Assembly: GCA_942159475.1 (NCBI GenBank)
Contig: OW804099.1
Coordinates: 12,836,162 to 12,900,161 of the forward strand
Direction: 5' to 3'
Source of the DNA: Sthenelais limicola
Lineage: Eukaryota; Annelida; Polychaeta; Phyllodocida; Sigalionidae
Length of the DNA: 64,000 nt
Both the position numbers and the translations under genes were made by a program. Shown here one piece after another: positions 27,331 to 39,952 of the stretch. Numbering within the stretch: the first letter of the stretch is position 1; each line of letters starts with the position of its first letter. The notes under the pieces were generated by a model. The model did no database searches. It saw nothing but the letters and a program-made list of their open reading frames with translations, and was not told the origin of the DNA.

Positions 27331-28569
27331 CTCAAAATGGTGACATCTCAAAATCCATATTTTGCGATCTATGACTCATTTTCCTAATCAGATCACATAG
27401 GAATCTATAATACCAAAATAGGTCTGAATATCAATTATTGATTTAAACCTTTCTTATTCTCATTGGGTCATAAAATAACACATCAAGTCAAGTCAAGTCA
27501 AGTATTCTTTATTGCATTTGATCGTAAATTACAATGAGGTTATTCAACAATCTAGATAAGCAGCTGCCTAAGTAGTTCTTCCATTGAGTGCCTACGTGAA
27601 ACTTGCTTCTTTAATTAGTAACCGAAATTTCAATACAAACATTAAGTAGATAAAGTAAATTATAGGTATACAAAATTGATTGAATGAGGTGATACTGTGA
27701 GTATGAGAGAATGAATGAATTAAACTGTATGAGGTTGGCGACAGGTATGTAGTGACAATATTTAGTGGTCATTGATACGCTTAGGGTATCTTAGAGTCAG
27801 ATGACCTTAGAACAGAAATAATAATCGACTTAACATTCTTAAAACAAGCTGTGGGTACAGGATGGAGTGATATCGGACAGAATTCATTAAATTATACATG
27901 CATCATTGATAGAGTCATTATTGACACTAGAGTCATTATTGAGTAACTGTGTAGTCTATATTTGTATAGCATTATTGCTAGCATCAAAGTTAGTATTTTA
28001 TACGAATATTTTTGTCCACTAGGTTTGACTAGTGACTATCGTAAAGTAGCATTAACCAACATTGGTAGCTGATGTGAGACATGTGAATTTATAAAGAGAC
28101 AGGCATTTTTCACTGAAAGGATATCAATCAATATCTTTCGAATAATAACTATATAATAGAATATCATTGTGAAAGAGCTAATTGTTTACGCAACAATATG
28201 GTACAGGCGCAGCATATATTGAAAGATATTAGCATTAACATGTTTCATGAGATAGCAGGTGGTTTGACTGGTAATTGATCCTTACAGGAAATCCAGGGCA
28301 GATTTGGTAGGGCATTATGTCAAATTACCCACCTATCCTCCCCGATTATCCGTAGAGATTGCATATATTACATGTCATACAGATAGAGTTACAATTAGGG
28401 TTGGGGTTGGGGCACGGTCATCGATATTGGCAGAATTAGAACTTGGGGGCATGCTAAATAAAATAAAGTGAAATGTAGGACATGTTTGGGAGTCAATATA
28501 CACAGGGGCCACCAAGTGTAGATGCAATTCACCGAGGTATAATAGGTATAATATAATATTTGTAGTAAT

Positions 28570-30110
28570 TTAGAAAGGGTATAATAATTTTTCTGTGTAC
28601 TTTTTAAAAAATTGTTTATCTTCAATTTTGTGAGCCTCCACGCCTAATTCATTCCAGCTCTTTTGATATTTATAGATCATTGAGTTCATTATCTTAGAGG
28701 ATATTGAGTGTAGGACTATTAAATTTTTTCTACCCTTGGTATGGCTCCTCGTGGATCGGTTTCTGGAGTCCAGGTTTGCTTCATTTTGCGAGAGGTAAAG
28801 GGAGACATCCAGCAAATGCCTGTCTCTGCGAATTTGCAGTGGCCAGACATTTAAAGTTTGATGCTCTCGATCGACATTATCAAATTTTATTTTGTTAAAA
28901 ATAATTCTCAGTGCCCTATTCTGTTGCGACTGTAATTTTTGGAGTAAAGATTTAGGGGCAGAACCATATATGAAATTGCAGAAGTCAAAATTAGGGAGTA
29001 TGGCCATTTTGTACAGATCATGCTTAGCCTTTGTTGTTAAACAATCTTTGGCTCAATATAACAACCCAATTTTGGCCAAGACCATGCTTAGGGAGTTCTT
29101 GGTGTGTTCTTGGTGTGTGGTATGTTAGCAGATCATCAAGGGTGAATCCAAGATATTTGTACTCCTGGACTTTTTCCAAAACAGAGTGGCCTATTTCCAA
29201 ATTTTTAGCAGAAGCCTGCGCTTTCTTTTTTTCCTGATAGTTGAATGCGAACGACATGGTCTTACACTTAGAGGTATTAAGGGATAATTTATTAGTCTGA
29301 CACCAAGTGTAAACATTATCCAGGTCCTGCTGTAGATTGTCATACAGGTTATTTACATCACTGTTATTATAGAAAAGGACCGTGTTGTCCGCATAGTGCT
29401 GTATATGGACATGCTTGACCACCATGTGTAAGTCATTAATGTAGATTGAGAAAAGCACTGGGCCTAATATTGTCCCTTGGGGGACCCCGTAGGTGACCGT
29501 GCCCTCTTTTAATTTCAAACCATTAGTTGTACAACCTGCTTTCTGTTCGATAAATAATTGGTGAACCAGAGTTGCTCCATACCCTGTATCCCATTTGCTG
29601 CCAGTTTCTCTAAAAGAATATTGTGATGTACAGTGTCAAATGCTTTACTAAAATCAAGAAAAACAGTTTCATTCAGCAGCTTATTGTTTAAGTCAGAATA
29701 TATGTTATTAAGAAAATCGATCTGAGCATGTTGAATAGATCGACCTACTCGGAAACCATACTGTGTATTGCTGAATAAATAATTTGTTTCAAAGTAATCT
29801 GTGATTTGGTTCTGTACAACTCTTTCGAGTACCTTGGCTGGCAGTGAGATACATGATATGGGTCTATAATTATTGCAGCTCATTCTTTCCCCAATTTAAA
29901 AATTGGGGTCACATTTGCGATTTTGAAGGATGATGGGATTTTACCCAACAGCAGAGAAAGATTAATTACATGGGTGATCTGAGTACATAACGATAACAAA
30001 CATGACCTTAATATTGTAGAAGGCAGGTAATCAATACCCGATTTCTTGGTGGTGTCAATTTGAGAGGATCTTATGGACCTCCTTAGGGGAGACTTGGAAA
30101 AACCTTAAAA
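28570..30110 (-). pseudogene. LINE reverse transcriptase remnant
   Basis: Minus-strand blocks are NNYRPISCISLPAKVLERV (about 29880-29820), FLDFSKAFDTVHHNIL, YGVPQGTILGPVLFSIYIND (from about 29490), HYADNTVLFY and a C-terminal QNRALRIIFN. The catalytic YADD box reads Y-A-D-N (29394-29405), so the second catalytic aspartate is lost. Frames change near 29516 and near 29010-29020, so at least two frameshifts break the protein. Confidence 0.9.
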
Positions 30111-30311
30111 CAGGATTTTCGAGCGTGTTTTGGGTCAGTTGAACTTTGGGGAATCTTGCTAGCTCAATTTGGGCCTACGTTCAAGAAGAAATCATTGAAG
30201 GTATCTGGCACTTCTGAATGGTCTAACATCTTTCCATCTTTTTCAATGTTAACTGAGACAGATCTTTTTGTTTCATTGGGGTTGATAATTGGGCGAAGAA
30301 ATTCCCAATAT

Positions 30312-30570
30312 TTACAGGCTAGACTTTAGTGTTGTTCTTGTTGATTGTTTCATGTACTGGGTTAGTGAAAAGGAGCTTATTAAATTTCTGAACTCAATAG
30401 ATAACGTAGATTTTGAGGTTTCGATAACTTGATAATCTATATTAAAATCTCCCATTAAGTACAGCTCTTGCGAGGTATCTATTTTGGATAATATGTTATG
30501 CAAAGAAGTAATGAAAGCTTGTGCTCCTCCACTAGGGGGCCAGTAGATGTTTAAGAGGTTACATTTCCTA
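30312..30570 (-). pseudogene. LINE endonuclease, C-terminal part
   Basis: On the minus strand the block reads NLLNIYWPPSGG (the Y-R/W-P-P-S motif), then YLMGDFNIDY (the G-D-F-N catalytic motif) and SFSLTQYM. It continues the endonuclease interrupted at about 31790. Confidence 0.8.
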
Positions 30571-30585
30571 GTAAACCCTTTTTTT

Positions 30586-30644
30586 AAGGTTTCCCCCGCC
30601 GAAGGCAGTACGAGCGTCGAAGGCGCTCGTACTGGGAAACCTTA
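30586..30644. repeat. Hairpin at the edge of the composite insertion
   Basis: The outer arms are AAGGTTTCCC and GGGAAACCTT. The inner arms are CAGTACGAGCG and CGCTCGTACTG, around a 7-base loop TCGAAGG. The inner stem is perfect. Confidence 0.85.
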
Positions 30645-31785
30645 TATAGGTTCCAGTTTTTGCCGCCTGTTCTTTGCGCGTCCGCGTCGCCCCCTTTTAA
30701 GGAAAACCCGACTCCGCCTGTTCCCACCTGAATTTCTGACGCACTTGCGTACACTTCGCGGTGATTTTACGCTCCTGCATATTGATAAAAATTGCTATTT
30801 CTACTCGAAATAAACTGCCAAAAACATGAAATTCAGAAAGAGCATGCTTTTCTACCCCTTGGCCTATATATCAACATTTGTATTTAAATAAGGAAGATAT
30901 GAGGGAAACTGCACTGTTAATAATTTTCGGCCTTTCCCCTGCAGCTTGCTGTACATTATAGTGGTGTAGCCAGCATAGGCCCTATCGTGTGGAAATTACG
31001 CTCCAGCGAAGTAATAAAAATTGCTATTTCTACTCGAAATAGGCTGCATTGTCAAGATGCTTAAATTCTGAGAGAGCATTCTTTTCTGCCCATATTTATT
31101 AAATCTTATAAACATTTGTATTTTAATATGTATATACATAGCGAGCGAGTGTGGGTCCGCGTATGACGGTATGGACTAGATTGCCACAAGCTGGCCTCAT
31201 TATTGAGTCAGGATGTACGAAAATGTACAATTTGCCTGCACCATTCCTCTCAGATTTGAGAAAGAAATCAGGTTCAAAATACAGTTTTACATAACCAAGC
31301 AGATTCGTTTAATCAATCTTACACTAAATATACTGTAGTATAGCTAGTATTTTTCATTTTTCAGAGTAAATTAGCAAGATTTACCAAATGTGTAGAGCCG
31401 ACGATTGTACATTTCTGACGACCTGACCCTATTGGGTTGTGGCAGGCATATCGCGGGGAAATTACGCTTCGGCGAAGTAATAAAAAATGCTACTCCTACT
31501 CGAAATACATTGCCAAGATGTTGAAATTCAGAAAGAGCATGCTTTTCTACCCTTATGTATTTAATTTTATCAACATCTATATTCAAATAAGGAAGATAAT
31601 ACTGGTGGAACTTAGGGAAGTTTATAGGGAAAGTATAGGCCTATCGATGCCGATGCCGGCAATGACGCAATAATATACGTAGTGATGTCTTCTATTTTTC
31701 ACAACGTTAGTTACGCGCCATGACAACTAGAGTCCTGGACAACGCATAATAGCCATTTTCCCGCGTGGAATTAGTCGGGGAAACC
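30588..31785. mobile_element. Composite insertion of nested inverted-repeat elements within the LINE
   Basis: The insertion interrupts the endonuclease between the block ending near 31790 and the block IYWPPSGGAQAF at about 30530-30570. Its outer ends are GGTTTCCCC at 30588-30596 and GGGGAAACC at 31777-31785. Inside are a strong hairpin (30586-30644), three diverged copies of a roughly 135-bp repeat (about 30758-30895, 30991-31125 and 31456-31600) and a separate MITE-like element (31206-31428). I found no transposase and no clear target duplication. Confidence 0.6.
31206..31428 (+). mobile_element. MITE-like element, family C, copy 1
   Basis: The inverted ends are built on GTCAGG...AAAATGTACAAT on the left and ATTGTACATTT...CCTGACC on the right. 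The interior shares TTCAAAATACAGTT, CCAAGCAGATT and AAATGTGTA with the reverse complement of 35138-35369, so the two are members of one family in opposite orientation. It has no coding capacity. Confidence 0.75.
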
Positions 31786-31789
31786 GTTT

Positions 31790-32175
31790 TCTCCTTGGTC
31801 ATAGCCAAATTCTTGTTAATTTGAATAATCTGAGCCTCTATGTCATTATTTGAGATATTGAGACCTTTATATATTTCTGAGTCGACAACTAAATCCTCTC
31901 TAATATACATACACAATCCACCAACTCTCCTCTTAGTGGACCAATCGATATAAGCTGAAGCCCTGGAGCTGGATCATGTTATCATGAATTGATTGGTTCA
32001 GCCAGGTCTCACAAAAACTGAGCACATCCACGTTGGCATCTCCTAACAAATACTCAATCTGATCAAAATTCTTATATAAACTCCTAATATTCCAGGAGAC
32101 CACTTTCGTTTCTTTTACATTTTCAAACTCTCGGAAGGAGTGCAGTGTTGTACTGCCTAATTGTTGATCATCCAT
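31790..32175 (-). pseudogene. LINE endonuclease, N-terminal part
   Basis: The minus-strand frame starts with a Met at 32175 and reads VVSWNIRSL, an N-terminal endonuclease motif, then SFCETWL, the usual E-T-W-L motif of LINE endonucleases. A frame break near 31920-31935 leads into a second frame reading YIREDL. Coding similarity stops near 31790, at the edge of the inserted element. It is non-functional. Confidence 0.75.
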
Positions 32176-32779
32176 GTCTACAATTCCTATGGAGTTTGGT
32201 TATAAGCAGCTAGGGCCAAAACTCCCTTATCTAAGTAAGTATCAGTACACTGTTACAAATATCTGTACAGGAAGACTTAGTAAGATAAGGATACATAAGG
32301 CAGATAATAAGAATACATGGAAAGTTTAACAGGGAAAGAGACCATTCAATTATGAGAATTGAGAAGAAATTAACCGATGTGTTAACATATTAACAGACCA
32401 GTCAATTATAATATCAACTCAAACTGGGAGATACCAAGTATGCCATTGATGTAGTCACCAGACCTCGAGACTGGAGGGCACCAAAGCAAGTTACACCTCC
32501 AGAACGAGTGTGATGAGTCCAACAACAGCAGCACCGAACACTCCCCACCATGAGTGTGCTCATTGTATAGAAACCAGAGTAATACTAATGGATTACATGA
32601 AACATGTTCAGCAGCAATCAACAGTAGTAACAATAATAATACAACATGTACTTCTGAATTTTACAGAGTAATCTGTACCCTGTTAGAAGTTGAACTTGTC
32701 ATACTATTCATGCTTGTTATGGTAAACCTTCCAAGCTTATATTTTGATGTTAAGTTGTTGTTAGCTATACGATATAACA

Positions 32780-33468
32780 TGTGATATAGTAAATATCAAC
32801 AGTCAATGAGTTAATTTTAAAAGCATGTTTGGATACCACGCTTAGACGGAATGTTTTCTAGTCTCTATTACGCGAGCATACAAAGTTAAGCGACTGTTTT
32901 GTAATTCTTATACCAGCATCTGCGTTTGTGTTGGTGTCAACACCCTATTTTCATTTTATATGTGTGGTTAGTTGGTTTTATGGAGGGACGGTATATAAGT
33001 TTTGCACATAAAATCCCTCACAGTGTGATATTTGTGTAGTAAAATAGATTTTTAGTGGGTCCGCCACCCGGAATACATCAACGCTGCCGACCATCGCCGA
33101 CAACCATCCAGGCTACTACAGCGGGGGCACTTCTACTGGAGCCAGAGACAACCACCAGTTCCGGCTGCTTCCGTCAGAGGGCAACATACGTCATCGTGCC
33201 GACAGCACTGCATACACCCTCCGACGGACGGTAGGCGGAGGATATTACCTCCGCAAGCGGATCCAGGCTTCGCTTAACACTACGGACTCGAGCCATGCAG
33301 TGGACCGAGATACTTCTGTTGTTCAAATTAAGCACCCTTTGTTCAGAGACAATACCTTTGTAACTGTATACCTTTGGGTAATAAACACGGTTCAAACGAA
33401 TTTCTTGGTATTCGTGATTCTTTCCCGAATTTCGTAAACTCATGCCCACAAATCTGCGGTTCACTACA
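32780..33468 (+). other. Possible solo LTR
   Basis: The segment starts TGTGATATAG and ends CACTACA. It has a TATATAAG box near 32993, a GC-rich middle (about 33060-33300) and an AATAAA signal near 33381, the order expected of an LTR. No primer binding site follows and I found no target duplication, so the boundaries and the call are uncertain. Confidence 0.3.
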
Positions 33469-33861
33469 GATTTACTTTAATATTTTTCATGTCTCAGCTG
33501 TTACCTATCATATATCCCTCTCTGAGACTATAAAACATAATATCTTAACTGAATCACGTTTTTAGTAATATTCACCCCACTTCTCACCAAAGGTGACTAT
33601 CATTATTCCACATACTATTGTATCTAGGATAGTATGATTACATATTGTATACTACCACCACAGAGTGGAAGATTTCAACACTAAACCTACAACATACCAG
33701 GTCTCCTTAATAGCGTCTATCCACTGCTGCGTATGGCCGTGAGTATGGCACTGTGTATGGTGAGCAGGGAGGCTGGCCGCCGAACCTTGCATATATATGC
33801 TTGCCTGTGTGTATATAATCTTCACAATAAAGTTATCCTCCTTGAGTCGCCGCACCCGATT

Positions 33862-33960
33862 TTTTTATATCCACTGCCGCAGCAGTGGATATGAAAAAAT
33901 CCACACTCATACACACAACCAATACACACAACCAACTCTTGGTTGTGTGTATGAGTGTGG
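33862..33960. repeat. Two adjacent perfect inverted repeats
   Basis: The first has arms ATATCCACTGC and GCAGTGGATAT flanked by T- and A-runs (33862-33897). The second (33901-33960) has 22-bp perfect arms that read CCACACTCAT inward and ATGAGTGTGG outward, with a 16-base spacer. Confidence 0.9.
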
Positions 33961-34104
33961 AGAGAAGCTGGCTTCTGATTGGCTAATCACCGCGGAAGTA
34001 GAGCAATGATGACTGTCACCATTATTGGTGTATACACAGTTGTGCCACCTAGTGGCAACTATACATGTCATTGTACATGTGCAGATATTAATCTAAGATA
34101 TGTG

Positions 34105-34565
34105 TAGCTGCCATCTTGTATCTTGGTTCACATGGAATCATGGGAGTTTTATATCAGAGTAAGGTGCAGTAGGGGACTTGTATGTCCACCATCTTGTATC
34201 TTGGTTCACATGGAATCATGGCAGTTGTATGTCAGAGTAAGGCTCAATAGGGGACTTGTACGTCCACCATCTTGTATCTTGGTTCACATGGAATCATGGC
34301 AGTTGTATGTCAGAGTAAGGCTCAATAGGGGACTTGTATGTCCACCATCTTGTATCTTGGTTCACACGGAATCATGGCAGTTGTATGTCAGAGTAAGGCT
34401 CAATAGGGGACTTGAATGTCAGCCATCTTGTATCTTGGTTCACATGGAATTATGGGAGTTGTATGTCAGAGTAAGGCTCAATAGGGGACTTGAATGTCAG
34501 CCATCTTGTATCTTGGTTCACATGGAATCCTGTTGTATGTCAGAGCTCAATATGGGGCTTGTATG
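34105..34565 (+). repeat. 78-bp minisatellite, about 5.5 copies
   Basis: Units share CATCTTGTATCTTGGTTCAC, GGAATCATGG and AGGGGACTTG. The period is 78 bp, so one frame stays open for 153 codons. I take the reading frame to be a by-product. Confidence 0.9.
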
Positions 34566-35137
34566 TCGACAATTCGGTACCTAAACACTTCCTGTCACCA
34601 TAATATGTACTATCCCCCCCCCCCCAACATCTCCAAAACGTTCCTGTCACCACAATATGCGCTGTCATCCGCCTGCTCCCCCCCCCTACCACCACCAAAT
34701 TTCCAAAGCTTTTCCTGTCCCAATAATATAGACTATCACACTCCCTGCCGGCCGCCCCCCCCCCACACACACACCACCACCAACATCTCCAAACCCTTCC
34801 TGTCCCCACAATGTGGCCCATCACCCATTCTGCCTCCCCAGGTTTGCACTACAGAAACCTACAGCAATCATCTAACACCACCAAAGGATCGACTACAACA
34901 TCTAGTACAGATCTATGTTTAATGGGACATGTATACAAATATATTTGTGCTAGGAGGTCTCCACTCATAAAATGAAATGGGTCATTGGATAATTGTTTCA
35001 GTTGCTATAATATATATTAAAAAAACTCTAAAAATCTAAAAAAAATCTCTCCTCTCCTCTGAGCCTCAGCTAATGTGGATCATTAGATGAGATCTGGGTC
35101 AGTAGTGACAGGTGCAGCCGTGCATCACATGGATACA

Positions 35138-35369
35138 GGTCAGATTTTCAGAAAATGTACAATTGGCAGCTGTACACATTTAGTACATTTTGCTAGATTA
35201 GGCTGCAAATTGATCAATACTAGGTACATTTGTGTATATTCGGCATTACATTGATTCTAGCAATCTGCTTGGTTAGGTAGAACTGTATTTTGAACTTTAT
35301 TTTCGTCTAAAATGTGGGTATTTGAGAGGATTGGTGAAAGTGAATTGTACATTTTCTGAAAATCTGACC
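35138..35369 (-). mobile_element. MITE-like element, family C, copy 2
   Basis: The terminal arms begin GGTCAGATTTTCAGAAAATG and end with the inverse, and arm identity is nearly perfect over about 30 bp. The flanks carry ATACA on the left and CATACA on the right, a possible short target duplication. The reverse complement aligns along its length with 31206-31428. Confidence 0.8.
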
Positions 35370-35920
35370 CATACATCACTAAATGTGCAAGTGGTGTGGA
35401 GAAAACATAATAATGATTTACCAGATGGCTCCCCTTAAATATGGATGAACATTTTCTCACATAGTTTATGTAGGTAATGTCACCTGATGCAAAAGAAGCA
35501 CAATAGACAAAACTTACAAAACTACAAATTTGATGTGCATGCACCATGTTGTGCACGTTTACTGTCCTGACCCATAGAGTCAAGATTGTGTCTCTACCAA
35601 GTCTAACATATGTTTTAGCTCTCGGTGGTTGAATGTGTGCAATATAAAAAGTGTTTGTCACTGTTGAGGATGAATAATGATTCACTAATAACTCAAAGGA
35701 TCTCATGTGGGACATTTGCATACAGTCAAACATACTGAGTCACAATGTTTGAATACATTCTTTATTTCTTCTTGAATCTGGTTGTCTCTTGCTGATGTAT
35801 GCCAGATACAGTAATATAAAATACACTAATATTAAAACAGATATTGAAAAACAAGAAATGTGAAATGCCGTTGGGAAAATACAATAACATATAATTAAGA
35901 TTAACTTAAAGCTGTACTAA

Positions 35921-36120
35921 ATCCCTGCCCACACATAGCCGATTTGTGCCCCGATTGCCCCCGATTTTGGTCTTCTGATGAATCCTAGGACTTCATTTCC
36001 AATCCTGGTTTATGTCATTTCAAAAACATAAACCTGGACTTGAAATAAAGTCATAGGATTCATTGGGAGACCAAAATCGGGGGGCAATCGGGGGACAAAT
36101 CGGCTGTGTGTGGGCAGGGT
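35921..36120. mobile_element. 200-bp inverted-repeat element (MITE-like)
   Basis: The arms begin with CCTGCCCACACATAGCCGAT and end with its near-inverse, then continue through a GATTGCCCCCGATTTTGG block on both sides. The flanks carry a direct repeat CTTAAAGCTGTACT (35905-35918) and CTTAAGCTGCACT (36121-36133), which may be a decayed target duplication. Confidence 0.8.
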
Positions 36121-36480
36121 CTTAAGCTGCACTTGTTTATTCATTGTTCTTACCAAACTGAAAGTCATTCAACCAAAAGTGTGAAGGGTTTTGTCAGCTC
36201 AGTTGTGCTACAGATCTGTATAAATTCCACATTGATAATTCCTGAAATCCTGTCCTGTAGCAGCTCCGCCTGTTATCGCTCACTGGTGGATATTCTTTTT
36301 CACCTGATTCAGCTTCAAATTCTTGTATAAACATATAACAGTAGCAGAGAGTTAATTAACTTAGTCCTATAATTCATGAGGTGGCAATACATCCTGCATG
36401 GGTTTCCTAACTTTGGTATAGTTTTAGATTACATAACAGAGATAAGTTGTTATTAGATTTGAGTTCCTGGGCATTTAATA

Positions 36481-36651
36481 ATATGATAGGATGTAACAAG
36501 GTTTATATCCGACTTAGCATATATGATGCCCACACGTTTTTCTTTTGACCAGGAATGTCACAGGAAGCCACAGGCTTTGAGTGATATCCCTGGTCAAAAG
36601 CAAAATCTGGGAAGTCAGATACCAACCTTGTTATATCCTATTTTGATACCA
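36481..36651. mobile_element. About 170-bp inverted-repeat element (MITE-like)
   Basis: The outer arms are ATAGGATGTAACAAGGTT and AACCTTGTTATATCCTAT. The inner arms are TTTTGACCAGG and CCTGGTCAAAA. It has no coding capacity. Confidence 0.75.
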
Positions 36652-37330
36652 TAATCTCATCTTAAAGTAAAATGGATAAACAAACTAAATATTTACCTCG
36701 CTTCGCTCAAAGGACCCATCATATTGATTTTTGATACCAAAGCGCTAGACAAGCAAATGGCTGATTGGCTAATGAATGACAACTCATACGGCATATGATG
36801 ACACAAAAAGGCATGACGTTGTGAGTGAGCGTAACATCAACTGATGGAGAGCCTTCTCATAATTAGTCTAAAAAAATAATTTTCGCGTGTGGATCCATTC
36901 GACCAGATACGATGGTCTATCTACAAATAAACATATATACATATATGTGGTTTTGAGGTGTTTTTGTGATCAATGGTGCATGGCTGGTGATGCAAGTATG
37001 TCATCAGATGCAGCCACGCATGGAAACATACTGTGCAGGTTGTACCAGATACATTTCCTATCCAACATCTGAGACAACCAGACACTGTTTGATACAGAAC
37101 ATAGCTCCCACTTAGCTCTAGACAACCAACACTCAGGCAGCAACCAGCGATCTACTGGATCCACTAGAACACCATCACTCCTTATTGACCTTTGTACTAC
37201 ATCCAGGTGAAAGGTAGGATGATCTTTAACAATCATATCTCTCCACCCAGAAAGCCTGGTATCATTGTTCTTTTCCTGGATATGATCATAAACTGCCTCC
37301 CTCTCAGCTCTCCCACCCCTTTTTTCCCCA

Positions 37331-39529
37331 ACCACCAGGCCCTTGTTACATTAATACTATACATTTAATCACACCCCCCTCCACCACCAGGCCCTTGTTA
37401 CATTAATACTATACATTTAATCACACCCTCCCCCATCACCAGGCCCTTGTTACATTAATACTACACATTTAATCACACACCCCTCCACCACCAGGCCCTT
37501 GTTACATTAATACTACACATTTAATCACACCCTCCCCATCACCAGGCCCTTGTTACATTAATACTACACATTTAATCACACCCCCCTCCACCACCAGGCC
37601 CTTGTTACATTAATACTACACATTTAATCACACTCTCCCCATCACCAGGCCCTTGTTACATTAATACTACACATTTAATCACACCCTCCCCACCACCAGG
37701 CCCTTGTTACATTAATACTATACATTTAATCACACCCTCCCCCATCACCAGGCCCTTGTTACATTAATACTATACATTTAATCACACCCCCCTCCACCAC
37801 CAGGCCCTTGTTACATTAATACTATACATTTAATCACACCCTCCCCATCACCAGGCCCTTGTTACATTAATACTACACATTTAATCACACCCTCCCCCAT
37901 CACCAGGCCCTTGTTACATTAATACTACACATTTAATCACACCCTCCCCCATCACCAGGCCCTTGTTACATTAATACTACACATTTAATCACACCCTCCC
38001 CCACCACCAGGCCCTTGTTACATTAATACTACACATTTAATCACACACCCCCCCCCATCACCAGGCCCTTGTTACATTAATACTACACATTTAATCACAC
38101 CCCCCTCCACCACCAGGCCCTTGTTACAATAATACTACACATTTAATCACACCCTCCCCATCACCAGGCCCTTGTTACATTAATACTACACATTTAATCA
38201 CACCCTCCCCCATCACCAGGCCCTTGTTACATTAATACTACACATTTAATCATACCCTCCCCCACCACCAGGCCCTTGTTACATTAATACTACACATTTA
38301 ATCACACACCCCTCCCCACACCAGGCCCTTGTTACATTAATACTACACATTTAATCACACCCTCCCCACACCAGGCCCTTGTTACATTAATACTACACAT
38401 TTAATCACACCCTCCCCATCACCAGGCCCTTGTTACATTAATACTACACATTTAATCACACCCTCCCCCATCACCAGGCCCTTGTTACATTAATACTACA
38501 CATTTAATCCCACCCTCCCCCATCACCAGGCCCTTGTTACATTAATACTACACATTTAATCACACCCTCCCCCACCACCAGGCCCTTGTTACATTAATAC
38601 TACACATTTAATCACACACCCCTCCATCACCAGGCCCTTGTTACATTAATACTACACATTTAATCACACCCTCCCCATCACCAGGCCCTTGTTACATTAA
38701 TACTATACATTTAATCACACCCTCCCCACACCAGGCCCTTGTTACATTAATACTACACATTTAATCACACCCCCCTCCACCACCAGGCCCTTGTTACATT
38801 AATACTATACATTTAATCACACCCCCCTCCACCACCAGGCCCTTGTTACATTAATACTACACATTTAATCACACCCTCCCCCATCACCAGGCCCTTGTTA
38901 CATTAATACTATACATTTAATCGCACCCTCCCCCATCACCAGGCCCTTGTTACATTAATACTACACATTTAATCACACCCCCCTCCATCACCAGGCCCTT
39001 GTTACATTAATACTACACATTTAATCACACCCTCCCCATCACCAGGCCCTTGTTACATTAATACTACACATTTAATCACACCCTCCCCCATCACCAGGCC
39101 CTTGTTACATTAATACTACACATTTAATCACACTCTCCCCATCACCAGGCCCTTGTTACATTAATACTACACATTTAATCACACACCCCTCCACCACCAG
39201 GCCCTTGTTACATTAATACTACACATTTAATCACACCCTCCCCATCACCAGGCCCTTGTTACATTAATACTACACATTTAATCACACCCTCCCCATCACC
39301 AGGCCCTTGTTACATTAATACTACACATTTAATCACACCCCCCTCCACCACCAGGCCCTTGTTACATTAATACTACACATTTAATCACACCCTCCCCATC
39401 ACCAGGCCCTTGTTACATTAATACTACACATTTAATCACACCCTCCCCACACCAGGCCCTTGTTACATTAATACTACACATTTAATCACACCCTCCCCCA
39501 TCACCAGGCCCTTGATTTATTAATACTAT
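37331..39529. repeat. About 51-bp minisatellite, left part of an array split by a retrotransposon
   Basis: The unit is CACCAGGCCCTTGTTACATT, then AATACTACACATTTAATCAC, then a C-rich spacer of variable length (ACCCTCCCCAT, ACCCCCCTCCAC and similar). Length changes lie in the C-run. The array is one block with 50816-53370, interrupted by the Gypsy element. Together they hold roughly 92 copies. Confidence 0.97.
39526..39529. repeat. Target site duplication, left copy (CTAT)
   Basis: CTAT directly precedes the left LTR and recurs at 50816-50819. Removing the element rejoins the minisatellite unit in register (AATACTAT to ACATTTAATC). Confidence 0.9.
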
Positions 39530-39937
39530 TGTAGTAGTTCTATGATCCCCCGTGAGTCCTTTCCATAAAGGAATGGTTCTCTTTAGTAACACTAGAGGTG
39601 CCTTACGCTCTGGCCTATGTGTTTACACAATGTTACTCTTAAATCTCTCTATTTCCCTTTATATCTTATCTTAACCCTTATGTTATTATTCCAGTTGTAT
39701 TCCTCTATCTGTTTATGCCTATTCAATGTGTCATCACACTAGTTGTTCATTACTCTATGTCCATATGAGAATTGCAGGGAACTGTAGCTACCTCTTAGTA
39801 GTGCATGTGAATTCCCTTACCCTTTCCGGATAAGCCGGACTCGGGGCCGTTGAGACGGACTGTGTGAATAAACAGACGAGTGAGGAATTGGCCTTGTTGA
39901 CTTGTTTATTTCGTTGTCGAGAGTGCGAATCACCACA
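39530..39937 (+). repeat. 5' LTR (408 bp)
   Basis: It starts TGTAGTAGTTC and ends AATCACCACA. A weak TATA-like CTTTATATC lies near 39657 and AATAAA at 39867-39872, so transcription start and polyadenylation probably lie between and after these. It is almost identical to 50407-50815. Confidence 0.97.
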
Positions 39938-39939
39938 AT

Positions 39940-39952
39940 TGGTGCCGTGACC
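39940..39952 (+). other. Primer binding site, probably for tRNA-His
   Basis: TGGTGCCGTGACC begins two bases after the LTR. It complements a CCA-ended tRNA 3' end with acceptor strand GTCACGGCA, which fits animal tRNA-His as I recall it. Confidence 0.75.

Larger units (their letters stand above)
27484..32180 (-). mobile_element. Degenerate non-LTR retrotransposon (LINE), interrupted
   Basis: Read on the minus strand, it has an apurinic endonuclease-like region (about 32175 down to 30312) and a reverse transcriptase (about 30110 down to 28570). A non-coding 3' part ends in AATAAAG followed by (CTTGA)n at 27484-27502, the kind of short-repeat tail seen on CR1/L2/jockey-like LINEs. The 5' boundary is uncertain. 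The endonuclease part is split by the composite insertion 30588-31785. Frameshifts and a changed catalytic residue show that it is dead. The clade is not resolved. Confidence 0.85.
34840..37330. other. Intergenic region with MITE-like elements
   Basis: I see no supportable gene. It contains inverted-repeat elements at 35138-35369, 35921-36120 and 36481-36651. The segment about 34840-35030 belongs to a dispersed repeat also found near 63330-63690, sharing GGGACATGTATA and ATCAGTTGCT-like blocks. Confidence 0.55.

Noticed and set aside
25132..27387. Three ORFs of more than 700 codons in the 30-bp array
   Set aside because: They are open only because the 30-bp unit is a multiple of three and lacks stops in those frames. 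They have no splice signals or domains.
34123..34584. 153-codon ORF
   Set aside because: It lies within a 78-bp minisatellite and is open because 78 is a multiple of three.
35257..35733. 158-codon minus-strand ORF
   Set aside because: It overlaps the family C MITE and has no recognisable domain or splice context.
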